Below are positions 36,826-48,398 of a stretch of 64,000 bases of DNA, piece by piece. The first letter of the stretch is position 1. Every line of letters starts with the position of its first letter. The stretch is from Methylobacterium oxalidis (GTDB lineage: Bacteria > Pseudomonadota > Alphaproteobacteria > Rhizobiales > Beijerinckiaceae), in contig NZ_BJZU01000063.1 of assembly GCF_007992195.1 (NCBI RefSeq), positions 19,613 through 83,612 of the forward strand, in the 5' to 3' direction. Position numbers and translations under genes: made by a program. The notes below the pieces were generated by a model, which was given only the letters and a program-made list of their open reading frames with translations, was not told the origin of the DNA and ran no database searches.

Positions 36826-37644
36826 ATGACGTTTCTCCGAACGGTGTCCCTCGATGCGTCGGAGGCGGCCGCCCACGGCACTGCGCTCAGCCGCCTGCGC
36901 GCCGACGACGAGCAGGCCGTCGTCGTCCGGAATGTCTTCAGTGCGGAGGAATGCGCCGCCATCGTCGCGGACCTCGAAGCGAACAGGCCTGGCTTTCCGG
37001 CCACCTCGTTCCCGGCGCCGTTCCGCTCCTCGTTCTACGGGATGAACCTCAATCTCGCCGACCCGAGCCTGCGCGCGTATTTCGAGATGGAGCCATCCTT
37101 CTCGCGAAGCCTCGCGGCTCTGATGGCACCCTACGGCGGCTTCGAGGCGCGGGTCCTCCGCCTGCTCTCGGCGCTCGACGGCGGACGGCCCTACGGCGCT
37201 CCGCCGGGTCCCGGAAGCGCCGGTCCCTACATGGTCACGACCTTCCGCTCCCACCGGGAGGGCGGCTACATCCCGCCCCATTTCGACAACGAGCAGCGGA
37301 TACGGCCGAGCTACGAGCACCTGGAGACGCTGATCGACGGCGACATCTTCTCCTTCGTGCTGACTCTCTCCCGGGCCGAGCAGGGCGGGATGCTCGAGGT
37401 CTTCGACGCAAAGTCCGAGGCGTGGTCCGCCCGCTTCCAGAACCGGGACCGCCCCGTGCCGAAGCCCGACGTCGCGGCCTTCGCCCGCCACGCCTTCGAC
37501 GTCGAGGCGGGGACGATCGTGCTGCTGCGGTCGGGCCGCTTCCTGCACCACGTCTCTCCCGTGATCGGCACCACCCGGCGCTGGACGGCCTGCTCGTTCA
37601 TGGCCGAATCCCGCGGGAGGGATCGCGTCCACTGCTGGGGCTAG
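36826..37644 (+). CDS. 2-oxoglutarate/Fe(II)-dependent oxygenase
   Basis: A 272-residue enzyme of the prolyl-4-hydroxylase-like branch. The iron ligands are His152 and Asp154 in PPHFDN and His242 in HHVSPVIG, with the 2OG-binding Arg close after it (TTRRWT). The jelly-roll core covers about residues 130-262. The ATG at 36826 has GGAAGG upstream; 36802 is an alternative. The methyltransferase gene starts four bases after the stop, so the two act as one unit. The substrate is unknown; possibilities include a peptide or a small secondary metabolite. Confidence 0.85.
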   Translation: MTFLRTVSLDASEAAAHGTALSRLRADDEQAVVVRNVFSAEECAAIVADLEANRPGFPATSFPAPFRSSFYGMNLNLADPSLRAYFEMEPSFSRSLAALMAPYGGFEARVLRLLSALDGGRPYGAPPGPGSAGPYMVTTFRSHREGGYIPPHFDNEQRIRPSYEHLETLIDGDIFSFVLTLSRAEQGGMLEVFDAKSEAWSARFQNRDRPVPKPDVAAFARHAFDVEAGTIVLLRSGRFLHHVSPVIGTTRRWTACSFMAESRGRDRVHCWG

Positions 37645-37648
37645 GCCG

Positions 37649-38440
37649 GTGCCCCGGGTCCCGGCCTACTTCGACGCGTTCCTGGCCGCCGTCGCGACAG
37701 GGGCCGAGATCGACCACGTCCATCTCGGCCACTGGGACGAGCCCGACGCGCTGGGTCCCAGGCGAGCCCGCGCCACCTTCGCCGCGGCGCAGGTGCGCCT
37801 GAGCGAGCGGCTGGTGGACCTGCTCGGGATCCGCGCCGGCGACCGTGTGCTGGATGTGGGCTGCGGCTTCGGCGGTACGCTCCGCGCGCTGCGCCTGAGC
37901 CATCCGGGCGCCGACCTCGTCGGCCTCAACATCGACGCGCGTCAGCTCGCGGTCAGCCTGGGCCGCGAGCCCGCACCGACGAACGCGACCTGGATCGCCG
38001 CGGACGCCTGCCGCCTCCCCTTCGCGGCCGCGAGCTTCGACCGGCTCCTCTGCGTCGAGGCAGCCTTCCACTTCGCGAGCCGGGCCGCGTTCCTCGCGGA
38101 GGCGAGCCGGGTGCTCAGCCCCGGCGGCGTGCTGGCGATGAGCGACTTCGTTCTCGCGCGCCCCCCGCTCCCGCCCGGGGTGGTCGCGGCCTTCGAGGAG
38201 AGGCTGGAGGCGGAGTTCGGCCCCTGGCCGGACAAGTGGACCGCCCTCGACGAGATCGGGCGCGATGCGGCGCGTGCCGGCCTCGCCCTCGCCGTGCAGG
38301 ACGCCACGCGTCACACGGGCCCGAGCTACCACACGATCGCGCCGGACGATCGGACCGGCCTCACCGGCGGCGCCGTCCTGCGTGAGCTCCACCGGACCGG
38401 CTGCCTGCGCTACCTCTATCTGCGCCTCGAGAAGCGATGA
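37649..38440 (+). CDS. SAM-dependent methyltransferase (class I)
   Basis: A 263-residue methyltransferase. Motif I is VLDVGCGFGGTL near residues 68-79, followed by DLVGLNID, the post-I acidic residue, and LPFAAASFDRLLCVEAAFH. It resembles small-molecule C-, O- or N-methyltransferases of the tocopherol/RebM type. The GTG at 37649 is four bases after the oxygenase stop. A substrate cannot be named from sequence. The gene converges on lpd. Confidence 0.86.
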   Translation: MPRVPAYFDAFLAAVATGAEIDHVHLGHWDEPDALGPRRARATFAAAQVRLSERLVDLLGIRAGDRVLDVGCGFGGTLRALRLSHPGADLVGLNIDARQLAVSLGREPAPTNATWIAADACRLPFAAASFDRLLCVEAAFHFASRAAFLAEASRVLSPGGVLAMSDFVLARPPLPPGVVAAFEERLEAEFGPWPDKWTALDEIGRDAARAGLALAVQDATRHTGPSYHTIAPDDRTGLTGGAVLRELHRTGCLRYLYLRLEKR

Positions 38441-38459
38441 GCCTGGCAGGCTCCGCACC

Positions 38460-38479
38460 CGCCCGAGGACCCGCGGGCG
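38460..38479. terminator. Hairpin between methyltransferase gene and lpd
   Basis: A 6-bp GC stem (CGCCCG / CGGGCG) with an eight-base loop lies in the 52-bp gap between the converging genes. It is of moderate strength. Confidence 0.4.
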
Positions 38480-38492
38480 ACCCGCGCCGCGA

Positions 38493-39932
38493 TCAGGTGT
38501 GGATCACCTTCCCGTAGGCGTCGAGCACGCTCTCGTGCATCATCTCCGAGAGCGTCGGGTGCGGGAAGACCGTGTGCATCAGCTCTTCCTCGGTGGTCTC
38601 CAGCGTCATCGCGACGACATAGCCCTGGATCAGCTCGGTTACTTCGGCCCCGACCATGTGAGCCCCGAGCAGCTGCCCGGTCTTGGCGTCGAACACCGTC
38701 TTGATGAGGCCGTCCGGCTCGCCGAGGGCGATGGCCTTGCCGTTGCCCGCGAAGGGGAAGCGGCCGACCTTCACGGAGAAACCCTGCTCCTTGGCCTTCG
38801 CCTCGGTCAGCCCGACGCTCGCGATCTGCGGCTGGCAGTAGGTGCAGCCCGGGATCTTGCCCTTGTCCATCGGATGGGTGTGCAGGCCCTTGATGGTCTC
38901 GATGCAGATGACGCCCTCGTGCTCGGCCTTGTGGGCGAGCATCGGCGGGCCGGCGACGTCGCCGATCGCGTAGACTCCCGGCACGTTGGTCCGCCCGAGC
39001 CCGTCGGTGACGACGACGCCCCGGTCGATCGTCACGCCGAGCTTCTCCAGCCCGATCCCCTCGATGTTGCCGACGACGCCCACCGCCGAGATCAGCTTCT
39101 CGGCCGTGATCGCCTGCGTCTTGCCGTCGGAGCCCTCGATGGTGGCGGTGACGGAATCCGCACCCTTCTCGACCTTCGTCACCTTGGCGCCGGTGAGGAT
39201 CTTGATGCCCTGCTTCTCGAAGCGCTTGCGGGCGAGCCCGGCGATCTCGGCATCCTCCACCGGCAGGATCTGCGGCAGCAGCTCCACCACGGTCACCTCG
39301 GCGCCCATGGTGCGGTAGAACGAGGCGAACTCGATGCCGATCGCGCCCGAACCCATCACGAGGAGGCTCTTGGGCATCGCGTCCGGCACCATGGCCTCGT
39401 AGTAGGTCCAGATCTGCTTCTTGTCGGGCTCGATGCCGGGGATCGCCCGTGGGCGGGCCCCCGTCGCCACGATGATGTGCTTGGCCTGGTAGGTGCCCGC
39501 GCCCTTGGCGCCCTTCGGCGCCTCGGCGCGCTTCGTCTCCTTGACGGTGACCTGCCCCGGCTGGTTGCCCTTGGCCGCGGAGTCGATCGCGGCCTCGCCC
39601 CAGATCACGTCGACCTTGTTCTTCTTGAGCAGCATGCCGACGCCGCCGTTGAGCCGGCCGGACACGCCCCGTGAGCGCTTGACGATGGCGGCCGCATCGA
39701 ACCCGACCTTCTCCGCCGAGAGACCGTAATCGGAGGCGTGCTGCATGTAGTGGTAGATCTCGGCCGAGCGCAGCAGCGCCTTGGTGGGGATGCAGCCCCA
39801 GTTGAGGCAGATGCCCCCCAGGTGCTCGCGGTCGACCACCGCGGTCTTGAAGCCGAGTTGCGCGGCGCGGATCGCCGTGACGTAGCCGCCGGGCCCGGCG
39901 CCGATGATGAGGACGTCGTAGGTGTCGGGCAT
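38493..39932 (-). CDS. lpd: Dihydrolipoyl dehydrogenase (E3)
   Basis: A 479-residue FAD disulfide oxidoreductase that reoxidises dihydrolipoyl groups. It has FAD motif LIIGAGPGGYVTA, the redox Cys pair GGICLNWGCIPTK, NAD motif LLVMGSGAIGIEFASF, and the C-terminal His-Glu pair in FPHPTLSE. It belongs with the pdhA-pdhB-pdhC genes just upstream on the same strand and likely serves pyruvate dehydrogenase. It starts 202 bp after pdhC. Confidence 0.97.
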   Translation of the reverse strand: MPDTYDVLIIGAGPGGYVTAIRAAQLGFKTAVVDREHLGGICLNWGCIPTKALLRSAEIYHYMQHASDYGLSAEKVGFDAAAIVKRSRGVSGRLNGGVGMLLKKNKVDVIWGEAAIDSAAKGNQPGQVTVKETKRAEAPKGAKGAGTYQAKHIIVATGARPRAIPGIEPDKKQIWTYYEAMVPDAMPKSLLVMGSGAIGIEFASFYRTMGAEVTVVELLPQILPVEDAEIAGLARKRFEKQGIKILTGAKVTKVEKGADSVTATIEGSDGKTQAITAEKLISAVGVVGNIEGIGLEKLGVTIDRGVVVTDGLGRTNVPGVYAIGDVAGPPMLAHKAEHEGVICIETIKGLHTHPMDKGKIPGCTYCQPQIASVGLTEAKAKEQGFSVKVGRFPFAGNGKAIALGEPDGLIKTVFDAKTGQLLGAHMVGAEVTELIQGYVVAMTLETTEEELMHTVFPHPTLSEMMHESVLDAYGKVIHT

Positions 39933-40134
39933 GGGTGCTATCCTCGGCGTTCGACCCGGTGCGTCACCCCGGGGCTGCGAAGCAGAGCCCGGATGCCGGA
40001 CCCGCCGACTGCAGCGTCGGGTGGATCTCGGCCCGCGGTTCTGGCTCCCGAGCCCGCCTGCGGCGCCCCGGAAGGACGGTTCTTGGTAAAGCCTGGATCA
40101 CGGCTCGGGCGCTCGACGGGCTGCGGGCCCGTCC

Positions 40135-41574
40135 TCACACCAGCATCCCCATCGGGTTCTCGATCAGGCTCTTGAAGGCCGAGATCAGCTCGGCGCCGAG
40201 CGCCCCGTCGAGGACGCGATGGTCGCAGGAGAGGGTGCAGGTCATCATCTGCACCACCGCCGGGGCGCCGTCGCGGACCACGACGCGCTTCTCGCCCGCG
40301 CCGACCGCGAGGATCGTCGACTGGGGCGGGTTGATCACCGCCGTGAAGTGCTTGATCCCGAACATGCCGAGGTTCGACACCGAGGTGACGCCGCCCTGGT
40401 ACTCCTCGGGCTTCAGCTTCTTGGCCCGGGCACGGGCGGCGAAGTCCTTCATCTCGTTCGAGATCGTCGAGAGCGTCTTCTGGTCGGCCTTGCGGATGAC
40501 GGGGGTGAACAGGCCGCCGTCGATCGCGACAGCCACGCCCACCTCCGCATTGTTGAAGCGCAGGATCCGGTCCTCGGCCCAGACGGCGTTGGCGGTCGGC
40601 ACGCGCATCAGGGCTAGGCCCATCGCCTTGATGACGAAGTCGTTCACCGAGAGCTTGAACAGCGGCTTGCCGTCCTTGGTCACGCCGGCGGACCCGTTCA
40701 GCTGCTCGCGCAGCTTCATCAGCGCGTCGAGCTCGCAATCGACGGTGAGATAGAAGTGCGGCGCCACCTGCATCGCCTCGGTGAGGCGCTTGGCGATGGT
40801 CTTGCGCATGCCGTCGAGAGGCACCTCCTCGTAGGCGCCCTTGTCATAGAAGCCCCGGACCTGATCGAGGCTGAGGCCGGCCGGCGCGCTCGCGGCAGCC
40901 TTCGGAGCGGGGGCGGCCCCGGCCGCCGGAGCCTCGGCGGCCGGAGCCGCGGTGGGCTTCGGAGCCGCCTTGCCCGTCCCGTTCGCCGCGGCGGCGCGCA
41001 CGTCGCGCTCGATCACCCGGCCATGCGGGCCCGAGCCCTGGACCGCCGACAGGTCGATCCCTTCCTGCTTGGCGATGCGGCGGGCGAGCGGCGAAGCGAA
41101 GACGCGTCCGCCGGACGGGCCCGCCTGCGCGGCGCCGTCGGCCTTGGCACCCTGCGCGGGGACGGCACCCTCCGGTGCCTGATTCACCCGCTCGTAGCTC
41201 ATGTGGCCGCCGCCGGGGGTGGTGTTCTGCGCGGCAGGCGAGGCGTCGGCCTTCGCAGGCTGCGCGGGCGCCTCCTTGGGAGCTGGTGCCGCCCCGCCGC
41301 CCGCCGGAGCCTGGACGCTGCCCGGATCCTCCCCCTCGGCGGCGATCAGCGCGATCAGGTCGTTGACGGGCACGTCCGCGGTGCCTTCGGGCACCAGGAT
41401 CTTGGCCAGGACGCCCTCGTCGATGGCCTCGACCTCCATGGTGGCCTTGTCGGTCTCGATCTCGGCGAGCACGTCGCCGGACTTCACCGCGTCGCCCTCC
41501 TTCTTGAGCCACTTGGCGAGGTTGCCCTTCTCCATCGTGGGCGAGAGGGCGGGCATCAGGACGTTGATCGGCAT
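40135..41574 (-). CDS. pdhC: Dihydrolipoamide acetyltransferase (E2 of pyruvate dehydrogenase)
   Basis: A 479-residue E2 subunit. One lipoyl domain has the target Lys in [10 protein letters not shown] (residues about 1-78). Ala/Pro linkers follow, with a peripheral-subunit-binding domain ([17 protein letters not shown]) at about 160-200. The catalytic domain ends with the CoA-acetyltransferase motif [10 protein letters not shown]. It transfers acetyl to CoA. It lies in the pdhA-pdhB-lipoprotein-DUF5076-pdhC-lpd cluster. Confidence 0.97.
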   Translation of the reverse strand: MPINVLMPALSPTMEKGNLAKWLKKEGDAVKSGDVLAEIETDKATMEVEAIDEGVLAKILVPEGTADVPVNDLIALIAAEGEDPGSVQAPAGGGAAPAPKEAPAQPAKADASPAAQNTTPGGGHMSYERVNQAPEGAVPAQGAKADGAAQAGPSGGRVFASPLARRIAKQEGIDLSAVQGSGPHGRVIERDVRAAAANGTGKAAPKPTAAPAAEAPAAGAAPAPKAAASAPAGLSLDQVRGFYDKGAYEEVPLDGMRKTIAKRLTEAMQVAPHFYLTVDCELDALMKLREQLNGSAGVTKDGKPLFKLSVNDFVIKAMGLALMRVPTANAVWAEDRILRFNNAEVGVAVAIDGGLFTPVIRKADQKTLSTISNEMKDFAARARAKKLKPEEYQGGVTSVSNLGMFGIKHFTAVINPPQSTILAVGAGEKRVVVRDGAPAVVQMMTCTLSCDHRVLDGALGAELISAFKSLIENPMGMLV

Positions 41575-41611
41575 GGGCTGTGAATCCTGATCGACCGTTC
41601 GGGGCGTTGCG

Positions 41612-41887
41612 TCAATTCATGGTGTCGGGAGCGAGGCTCTCGGCCTCCAGCCCGGCGCGAATGCGCTCGAAGGCTTCGTCCTCCGACATCTCGGTCTCCA
41701 GGGCGTAGGCACGGGCCGCCTGCCGGGCGAGATCGATCAGGAGGCGCCCCCAGGTCGCGGGATCGTCGAACGCGCGCCGGAGCGCCACGCTCACGGCCCC
41801 GTCCACGACCGCGGCGCGCAGCACCTCGACGCCGCCGTTCTCGACGGCATCGGGAGGGATGGAGAGTTCCTCGAAGACCTTGCTCAT
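41612..41887 (-). CDS. DUF5076 protein
   Basis: A 91-residue protein ([38 protein letters not shown]) of the DUF5076 family, which is usually found beside pdh genes in Rhizobiales. The function is unknown; location suggests a link to pyruvate dehydrogenase. It starts 24 bp after the lipoprotein gene and ends 37 bp before pdhC. Confidence 0.85.
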   Translation of the reverse strand: MSKVFEELSIPPDAVENGGVEVLRAAVVDGAVSVALRRAFDDPATWGRLLIDLARQAARAYALETEMSEDEAFERIRAGLEAESLAPDTMN

Positions 41888-41911
41888 GCACTCAACAATC
41901 GGTTTCGGACC

Positions 41912-42331
41912 CTAGAACGAGGAGCATTTGAGACTGCTTGTCAGTTCGTTGCGGCATCTGAGGACGTGGGCCGTCTCGTCGGCCTTCTTCGGCAGGATGA
42001 CGGCGTAATCCGGTGGAAGAGGCGTTCCGCGGCACGAGGCGTTCCAGATGCTGCGCCCTTTGACTCCGACTTCGGAGACCGCGATCGCGTTCAGGGTGCA
42101 GGCACCGGGATCTGCCTGCTTCACGGTCCTATTGAGCGCGGCGATCTGTTGCTCCTGCCGCATGCTCAGCAATTGATCCGTCGAGATGCCGGCCGGCCTG
42201 ATCACGGAACGCTGGCTGCTCGCTTCCGCGTAGGTCATGGGCGGGGTGCTGCTCAGCGGCGGCATGCAGCCGCCGACGAGCAGGAGGCACAGCAGCGGCA
42301 TTCCCGCGTCGCGCATTGGCTTCATCCGCAT
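41912..42331 (-). CDS. Small putative lipoprotein inside the pdh cluster
   Basis: About 139 residues. A hydrophobic leader ending LLCLLLVGGC is a good lipobox. The mature part has four Cys (ACTLN, ASCRG, VLRCRN, LKCSSF) that could form disulfides. The family is not recognised. It sits 12 bp after pdhB and before DUF5076, an odd place for an envelope protein. The start (GTG 42334, ATG 42331 or ATG 42325) is uncertain; all keep the signal sequence. Confidence 0.7.
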   Translation of the reverse strand: MRMKPMRDAGMPLLCLLLVGGCMPPLSSTPPMTYAEASSQRSVIRPAGISTDQLLSMRQEQQIAALNRTVKQADPGACTLNAIAVSEVGVKGRSIWNASCRGTPLPPDYAVILPKKADETAHVLRCRNELTSSLKCSSF

Positions 42332-42343
42332 CACGACGCGCTG

Positions 42344-43795
<1,452 letters not shown>

Positions 43796-43854
43796 GGAAG
43801 GACTCTGTCGGAGGGGCGTCTGGCGGGGCGGCCTGAAGGCTGGAGGGGGCGCCC

Positions 43855-44940
43855 TCAGGCGCGCGCCTCCAGCAGGATGTCGGTCCGGAGCTCGGACGGA
43901 TCGGGCTCGGGATCGTGGGTGGCGAACTCGGCCGCGTCGTTGACGGTCTCGCGCACCTTGGCGTCGGTGGCCTTGATCTCGGCCTCGGGAACCCCGTGAA
44001 GCTCGAGCAGGCGCTTGCGCACCGTCTCGATCGGGTCGTACTCCTCGCGCATCTTCGAGACCTCGTCCTTCGACCGGTACTTGGCCGGGTCGGACATGGA
44101 GTGGCCGCGGTAGCGGTAGGTCTGCATCTCGAGGATGTAGGGCCCCTCGCCCGAGCGGGCGTGCTGGATCGCCCGTGTCGCCGCCTCGCGCACGGTGCGC
44201 ACGTCCATCCCGTCCACCTGCTCGCCCGGGATCCCGAAGGAGAGTCCGCGCTTCGAGAAGTCCGTCTGCGCCGAGGCGCGGACCACGGACGTGCCCATGG
44301 CGTAGCGGTTGTTCTCGATCACGTAGACGACCGGCAGCTTCCAGAGCGCGGCCATGTTGAAGCTCTCGTAGACCTGGCCCTGGTTGGCCGCGCCGTCGCC
44401 CATGTAGGTGAGGCTGACCTTGCCGTTCTTGCGGTAGGCGTCGGCGAAGCCGAGGCCGGTGCCGAGGGAGACCTGCGCGCCGACGATGCCGTGGCCGCCG
44501 AAGAACTGCTTCTCGCGGGAGAACATGTGCATCGAGCCGCCCTTGCCGCGGGAATAACCGCCGCGGCGCCCGGTCAGCTCGGCCATCACGCCCTTGGGGT
44601 CCATGCCGCAGGCGAGCATATGGCCGTGATCCCGGTATCCGGTGATCACCTGATCCCCCTCCTCCGAGGCCATCTGCATGCCGACGACCACGGCCTCTTG
44701 GCCGATGTAGAGGTGGCAGAAGCCGCCGATCAGGCCCATGCCGTAGAGCTGGCCCGCCTTCTCCTCGAAGCGGCGGATCAGCAGCATCTCGTGGTAGGCG
44801 TGGAGGTCCTCGTCGCGGGAGAATTGCGGCGTGTTCGGCGCCGGCCGGTGACCCGCCTCCGGGGTGCCGCTCGCCTCAGGCTTGCCCTGGGTCCGAGCCT
44901 CATCGGGTTTCGGCTGCCCCGCTTCCTTGGCGGCATCCAT
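43855..44940 (-). CDS. pdhA: Pyruvate dehydrogenase E1 alpha
   Basis: A 361-residue ThDP-dependent subunit that decarboxylates pyruvate. The ThDP motif is [17 protein letters not shown]; the regulatory-loop motif [13 protein letters not shown] is intact. An N-terminal Pro/Glu-rich stretch of about 38 residues precedes the core. It is the first gene of the pdh cluster and follows ftsB by about 180 bp. Confidence 0.97.
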   Translation of the reverse strand: MDAAKEAGQPKPDEARTQGKPEASGTPEAGHRPAPNTPQFSRDEDLHAYHEMLLIRRFEEKAGQLYGMGLIGGFCHLYIGQEAVVVGMQMASEEGDQVITGYRDHGHMLACGMDPKGVMAELTGRRGGYSRGKGGSMHMFSREKQFFGGHGIVGAQVSLGTGLGFADAYRKNGKVSLTYMGDGAANQGQVYESFNMAALWKLPVVYVIENNRYAMGTSVVRASAQTDFSKRGLSFGIPGEQVDGMDVRTVREAATRAIQHARSGEGPYILEMQTYRYRGHSMSDPAKYRSKDEVSKMREEYDPIETVRKRLLELHGVPEAEIKATDAKVRETVNDAAEFATHDPEPDPSELRTDILLEARA

Positions 44941-45122
44941 CGGCGACCTCCCGTGATCTGTCTGCCAGCCACGGTGTAGTGCAGGGTCCGCTGGAAAGCG
45001 AGGGCTGCTCCTCTGACAGCCTCGCCGTCTTGTCAGATCGGGAGACCGTCAATTCGATCTGAGATTGTGTCGTTGTGAACCTGTGCGGCCGCACGTTGCG
45101 AAATGCGGGGCGGCGGCAAGAG

Positions 45123-45434
45123 TCAGGGGCCGATGATCACGACATCGTTGGCGTGCACACGGCCGAGCACGACGCGGGCCCGCTCCTCCAGGAGATCGCG
45201 GTCGATCTGCTCGCTGCGCAGAAGCGCGACGCGGTGCTCCCAGACGGCCCGGTCGGCCTTGGCGGCCGCGAGCTCGCGGATGAGGCCGAAGGCCTGTTCC
45301 TTGACGGCGCGCTTCGCCTCCAGGCCGCGGCTGCCGTTCTCCGCCTGGTAGACGAAGTAGCTGACGACGAGCGCCGACACGGTCCAGAGACCGAGCGGTA
45401 TGAGGACGGTTCTGACGCGGCGACGGACGACCAT
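45123..45434 (-). CDS. ftsB: Septum formation initiator FtsB
   Basis: A 103-residue bitopic protein. A short basic N-terminus is followed by one membrane helix (VLIPLGLWTVSALVVSYFVY, about 9-28) and a coiled coil ending HRVALLRSEQIDRDLLEERA. FtsB links FtsL and FtsQ in the divisome. The ATG at 45434 is preferred. It lies between eno and pdhA, the conserved place for ftsB in alphaproteobacteria. Confidence 0.9.
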   Translation of the reverse strand: MVVRRRVRTVLIPLGLWTVSALVVSYFVYQAENGSRGLEAKRAVKEQAFGLIRELAAAKADRAVWEHRVALLRSEQIDRDLLEERARVVLGRVHANDVVIIGP

Positions 45435-45512
45435 GGGCCGACCATCGCCGCGCAAGGTTAACAAAGGCTTCAGACCTGCGGGCGCGGGCTCCGAAGAGCG
45501 CCGTCGCGACCC

Positions 45513-46802
<1,290 letters not shown>

Positions 46803-47019
46803 CTAGTGTCCCCTCTCGAGGCGGCGGGCTGTGTCGTCGCGCCCGGGGCGATCCGCTGCAGGCGCGCTCCAGCGCCGCAGATCAGCAAGCCCCCGGACCG
46901 AAATGCGGGAATCGGCGCTCGGGCTTATCCGTCAACCGAGGGCGGTGGGCAAGCGCCCGCTCGCGGGCCCGTACGGGCGGGGATGCGCGGATACGGCCCG
47001 GCGGGTATAGGGCGGTCCC

Positions 47020-47493
47020 ATGACGAACGAGACCCACACGCCCGAGACCCACGCGGACCTGCAGCTCGGGCAGGCGACGCCGCAGCCGGCATCACCCGAG
47101 ACGGCGCGCCTCGACCGGGTGCCGAACCCACACGCGGACACGGACTACCTCGCCCGCTTCACCGCGCCCGAATTCACCTCGCTCTGCCCGGTGACGGGCC
47201 AGCCCGACTTCGCGATCCTCGTGATCGACTACGTGCCGGACCGCTGGCTCGTGGAGTCGAAATCGCTCAAGCTCTATCTCACGAGCTTCCGAAATCACGG
47301 CGCCTTCCATGAGGATTGCACGGTGGCGATCGGCAAGCGGCTGACGACGCTGCTGGAGCCCCGGTATCTCCGCATCGGCGGTTTCTGGTACCCGCGCGGC
47401 GGCATCCCGATCGACGTGTTCTGGCAGACCGGCGAGCCGCCGAAATCCGTCTGGCTGCCCGATCCCGGCGTGCCGCCATACCGAGCCCGCTGA
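47020..47493 (+). CDS. queF: NADPH-dependent 7-cyano-7-deazaguanine reductase (QueF)
   Basis: A 157-residue unimodular QueF that reduces preQ0 to preQ1 in queuosine synthesis. The catalytic Cys56 and Asp63 are in [11 protein letters not shown], and the QueF motif [20 protein letters not shown] is complete. The ATG at 47020 gives a 40-residue leader before the core. No other queuosine genes are in view. A strong hairpin follows. Confidence 0.96.
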   Translation: MTNETHTPETHADLQLGQATPQPASPETARLDRVPNPHADTDYLARFTAPEFTSLCPVTGQPDFAILVIDYVPDRWLVESKSLKLYLTSFRNHGAFHEDCTVAIGKRLTTLLEPRYLRIGGFWYPRGGIPIDVFWQTGEPPKSVWLPDPGVPPYRAR

Positions 47494-47511
47494 GGCTCGC
47501 CCATACGAGAA

Positions 47512-47536
47512 GGGCGGCCGGTGTGACCGGCCGCCC
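47512..47536. terminator. Bidirectional hairpin after queF
   Basis: A perfect 11-bp stem (GGGCGGCCGGT and its complement) has a three-base loop. It lies 18 bases after the queF stop and 26 bases after the end of the converging exported-protein gene. Confidence 0.7.
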
Positions 47537-47562
47537 TCGCGGAACTCTCGGTGCTGCGGCTC

Positions 47563-47850
47563 TCAGTAGCCGTAGCCGTAGTATCCGTAGCCCGGCGCCC
47601 GGCCGTAATATCCGTCCCGGGAATAGGCGTCGCGCGCGGCGCCGGCCGCGATGGCGCCGGCTGCCAGACCCGCGATGCCAAGGCCGACGGCCGCGCCGGT
47701 GCCGATGCCGCGGCGGCCGTATCCGTGCCCGTAATGATGGTGGTGGCCGTAGCCGTGGCCGTAGTAGCCGCGCGGACGCGCGTCGGCGGAGGTGGCCGCC
47801 ATGGTTCCGACCGAGAGAGCGACAGCCGAGATGAGTGCGAGCTTGCGCAT
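47563..47850 (-). CDS. Exported Gly/His/Tyr-rich protein
   Basis: A 95-residue protein with signal peptide (LALISAVALSVGTMAATSADA). A His/Gly/Tyr-rich stretch (GYGHHHHYGHGYGRRG) could bind metal, and a glycine-zipper helix (GTGAAVGLGIAGLAAGAIAAG) could insert in membranes. The end is Tyr/Gly-rich (APGYGYYGYGY). No family name is offered. A matching EcfG promoter lies 38 bases upstream. Confidence 0.75.
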   Translation of the reverse strand: MRKLALISAVALSVGTMAATSADARPRGYYGHGYGHHHHYGHGYGRRGIGTGAAVGLGIAGLAAGAIAAGAARDAYSRDGYYGRAPGYGYYGYGY

Positions 47851-48398
47851 GATATCCTTTCGTCAGCTATGACACGATTGGAGTATCAAACGTCCCCGCG
47901 GCCGAGACGTTCCCCGGAAGATCCGGCCGACACCGGTTCCTCGTCATGGATCGATCGGGCAGAACTCCGGCCTGTCCCCGGCAAGACTGCGTGAGGAGCG
48001 CCCGCATAGGCCTCCTCGATCGTCCTGACGAGCGCGGATCCCGAAGCGTCAGCGGAAATTCGTTTCCGGACGGTGGGAGCCGGGCGGAGTAAGCCGGTGA
48101 TTCGAGCCTCATGTGCGGTGGTGCACTGCACGCACAACATCCGCGAGGGTCATGGAAACCCCTTGAGAACAAAGGTATAATTTTTTCAGCATAGTGTCGC
48201 AGCACAAAAGTGCCTTCGCTTTCGCCCCAATGCGAAAAATATCGATATTGCGATGCGACAATCTGGGTATTGTCCGCTTGCTGAGCCTTCCCAGATCAAG
48301 CCCATCGCAGTCGAGCGGCGACGACATCTGATTGAAAACGGCAGATTTACGCTGCTTCAGTCGTCCTAGGGCCGCTCCGTAAACGCAGAGGATTGATC
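47851..48398. other. AT-rich divergent intergenic stretch with palindromes
   Basis: These 548 bp hold no gene I trust. The left end carries the EcfG promoter of the minus-strand gene. The part from 48160 to 48360 is much AT-richer than the genome. It has a perfect 12-bp palindrome AATATCGATATT (48238-48249), and a hairpin GACAAT / ATTGTC (48257-48274). These may be operator or regulatory sites for the glycine-zipper gene at 48399. Open frames here lack start signals and family matches. Confidence 0.5.
47889..47913 (-). promoter_or_regulatory. EcfG-type stress promoter
   Basis: On the minus strand GGAAC (47913-47909) and CGTT (47892-47889) are 16 bases apart, matching the EcfG consensus. It lies 38 bases before the ATG of the Gly/His/Tyr-rich protein. 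Confidence 0.6.

Noticed and set aside
35465..37644. Possible precursor peptide for the oxygenase-methyltransferase unit among the small upstream genes
   Set aside because: The small proteins have signal peptides, membrane helices or basic tails but no leader-core layout, and none is in the same operon.
48109..48327. 72-residue minus-strand frame in the AT-rich region
   Set aside because: No ribosome-binding site, no family match, and it crosses the palindrome and hairpin region.
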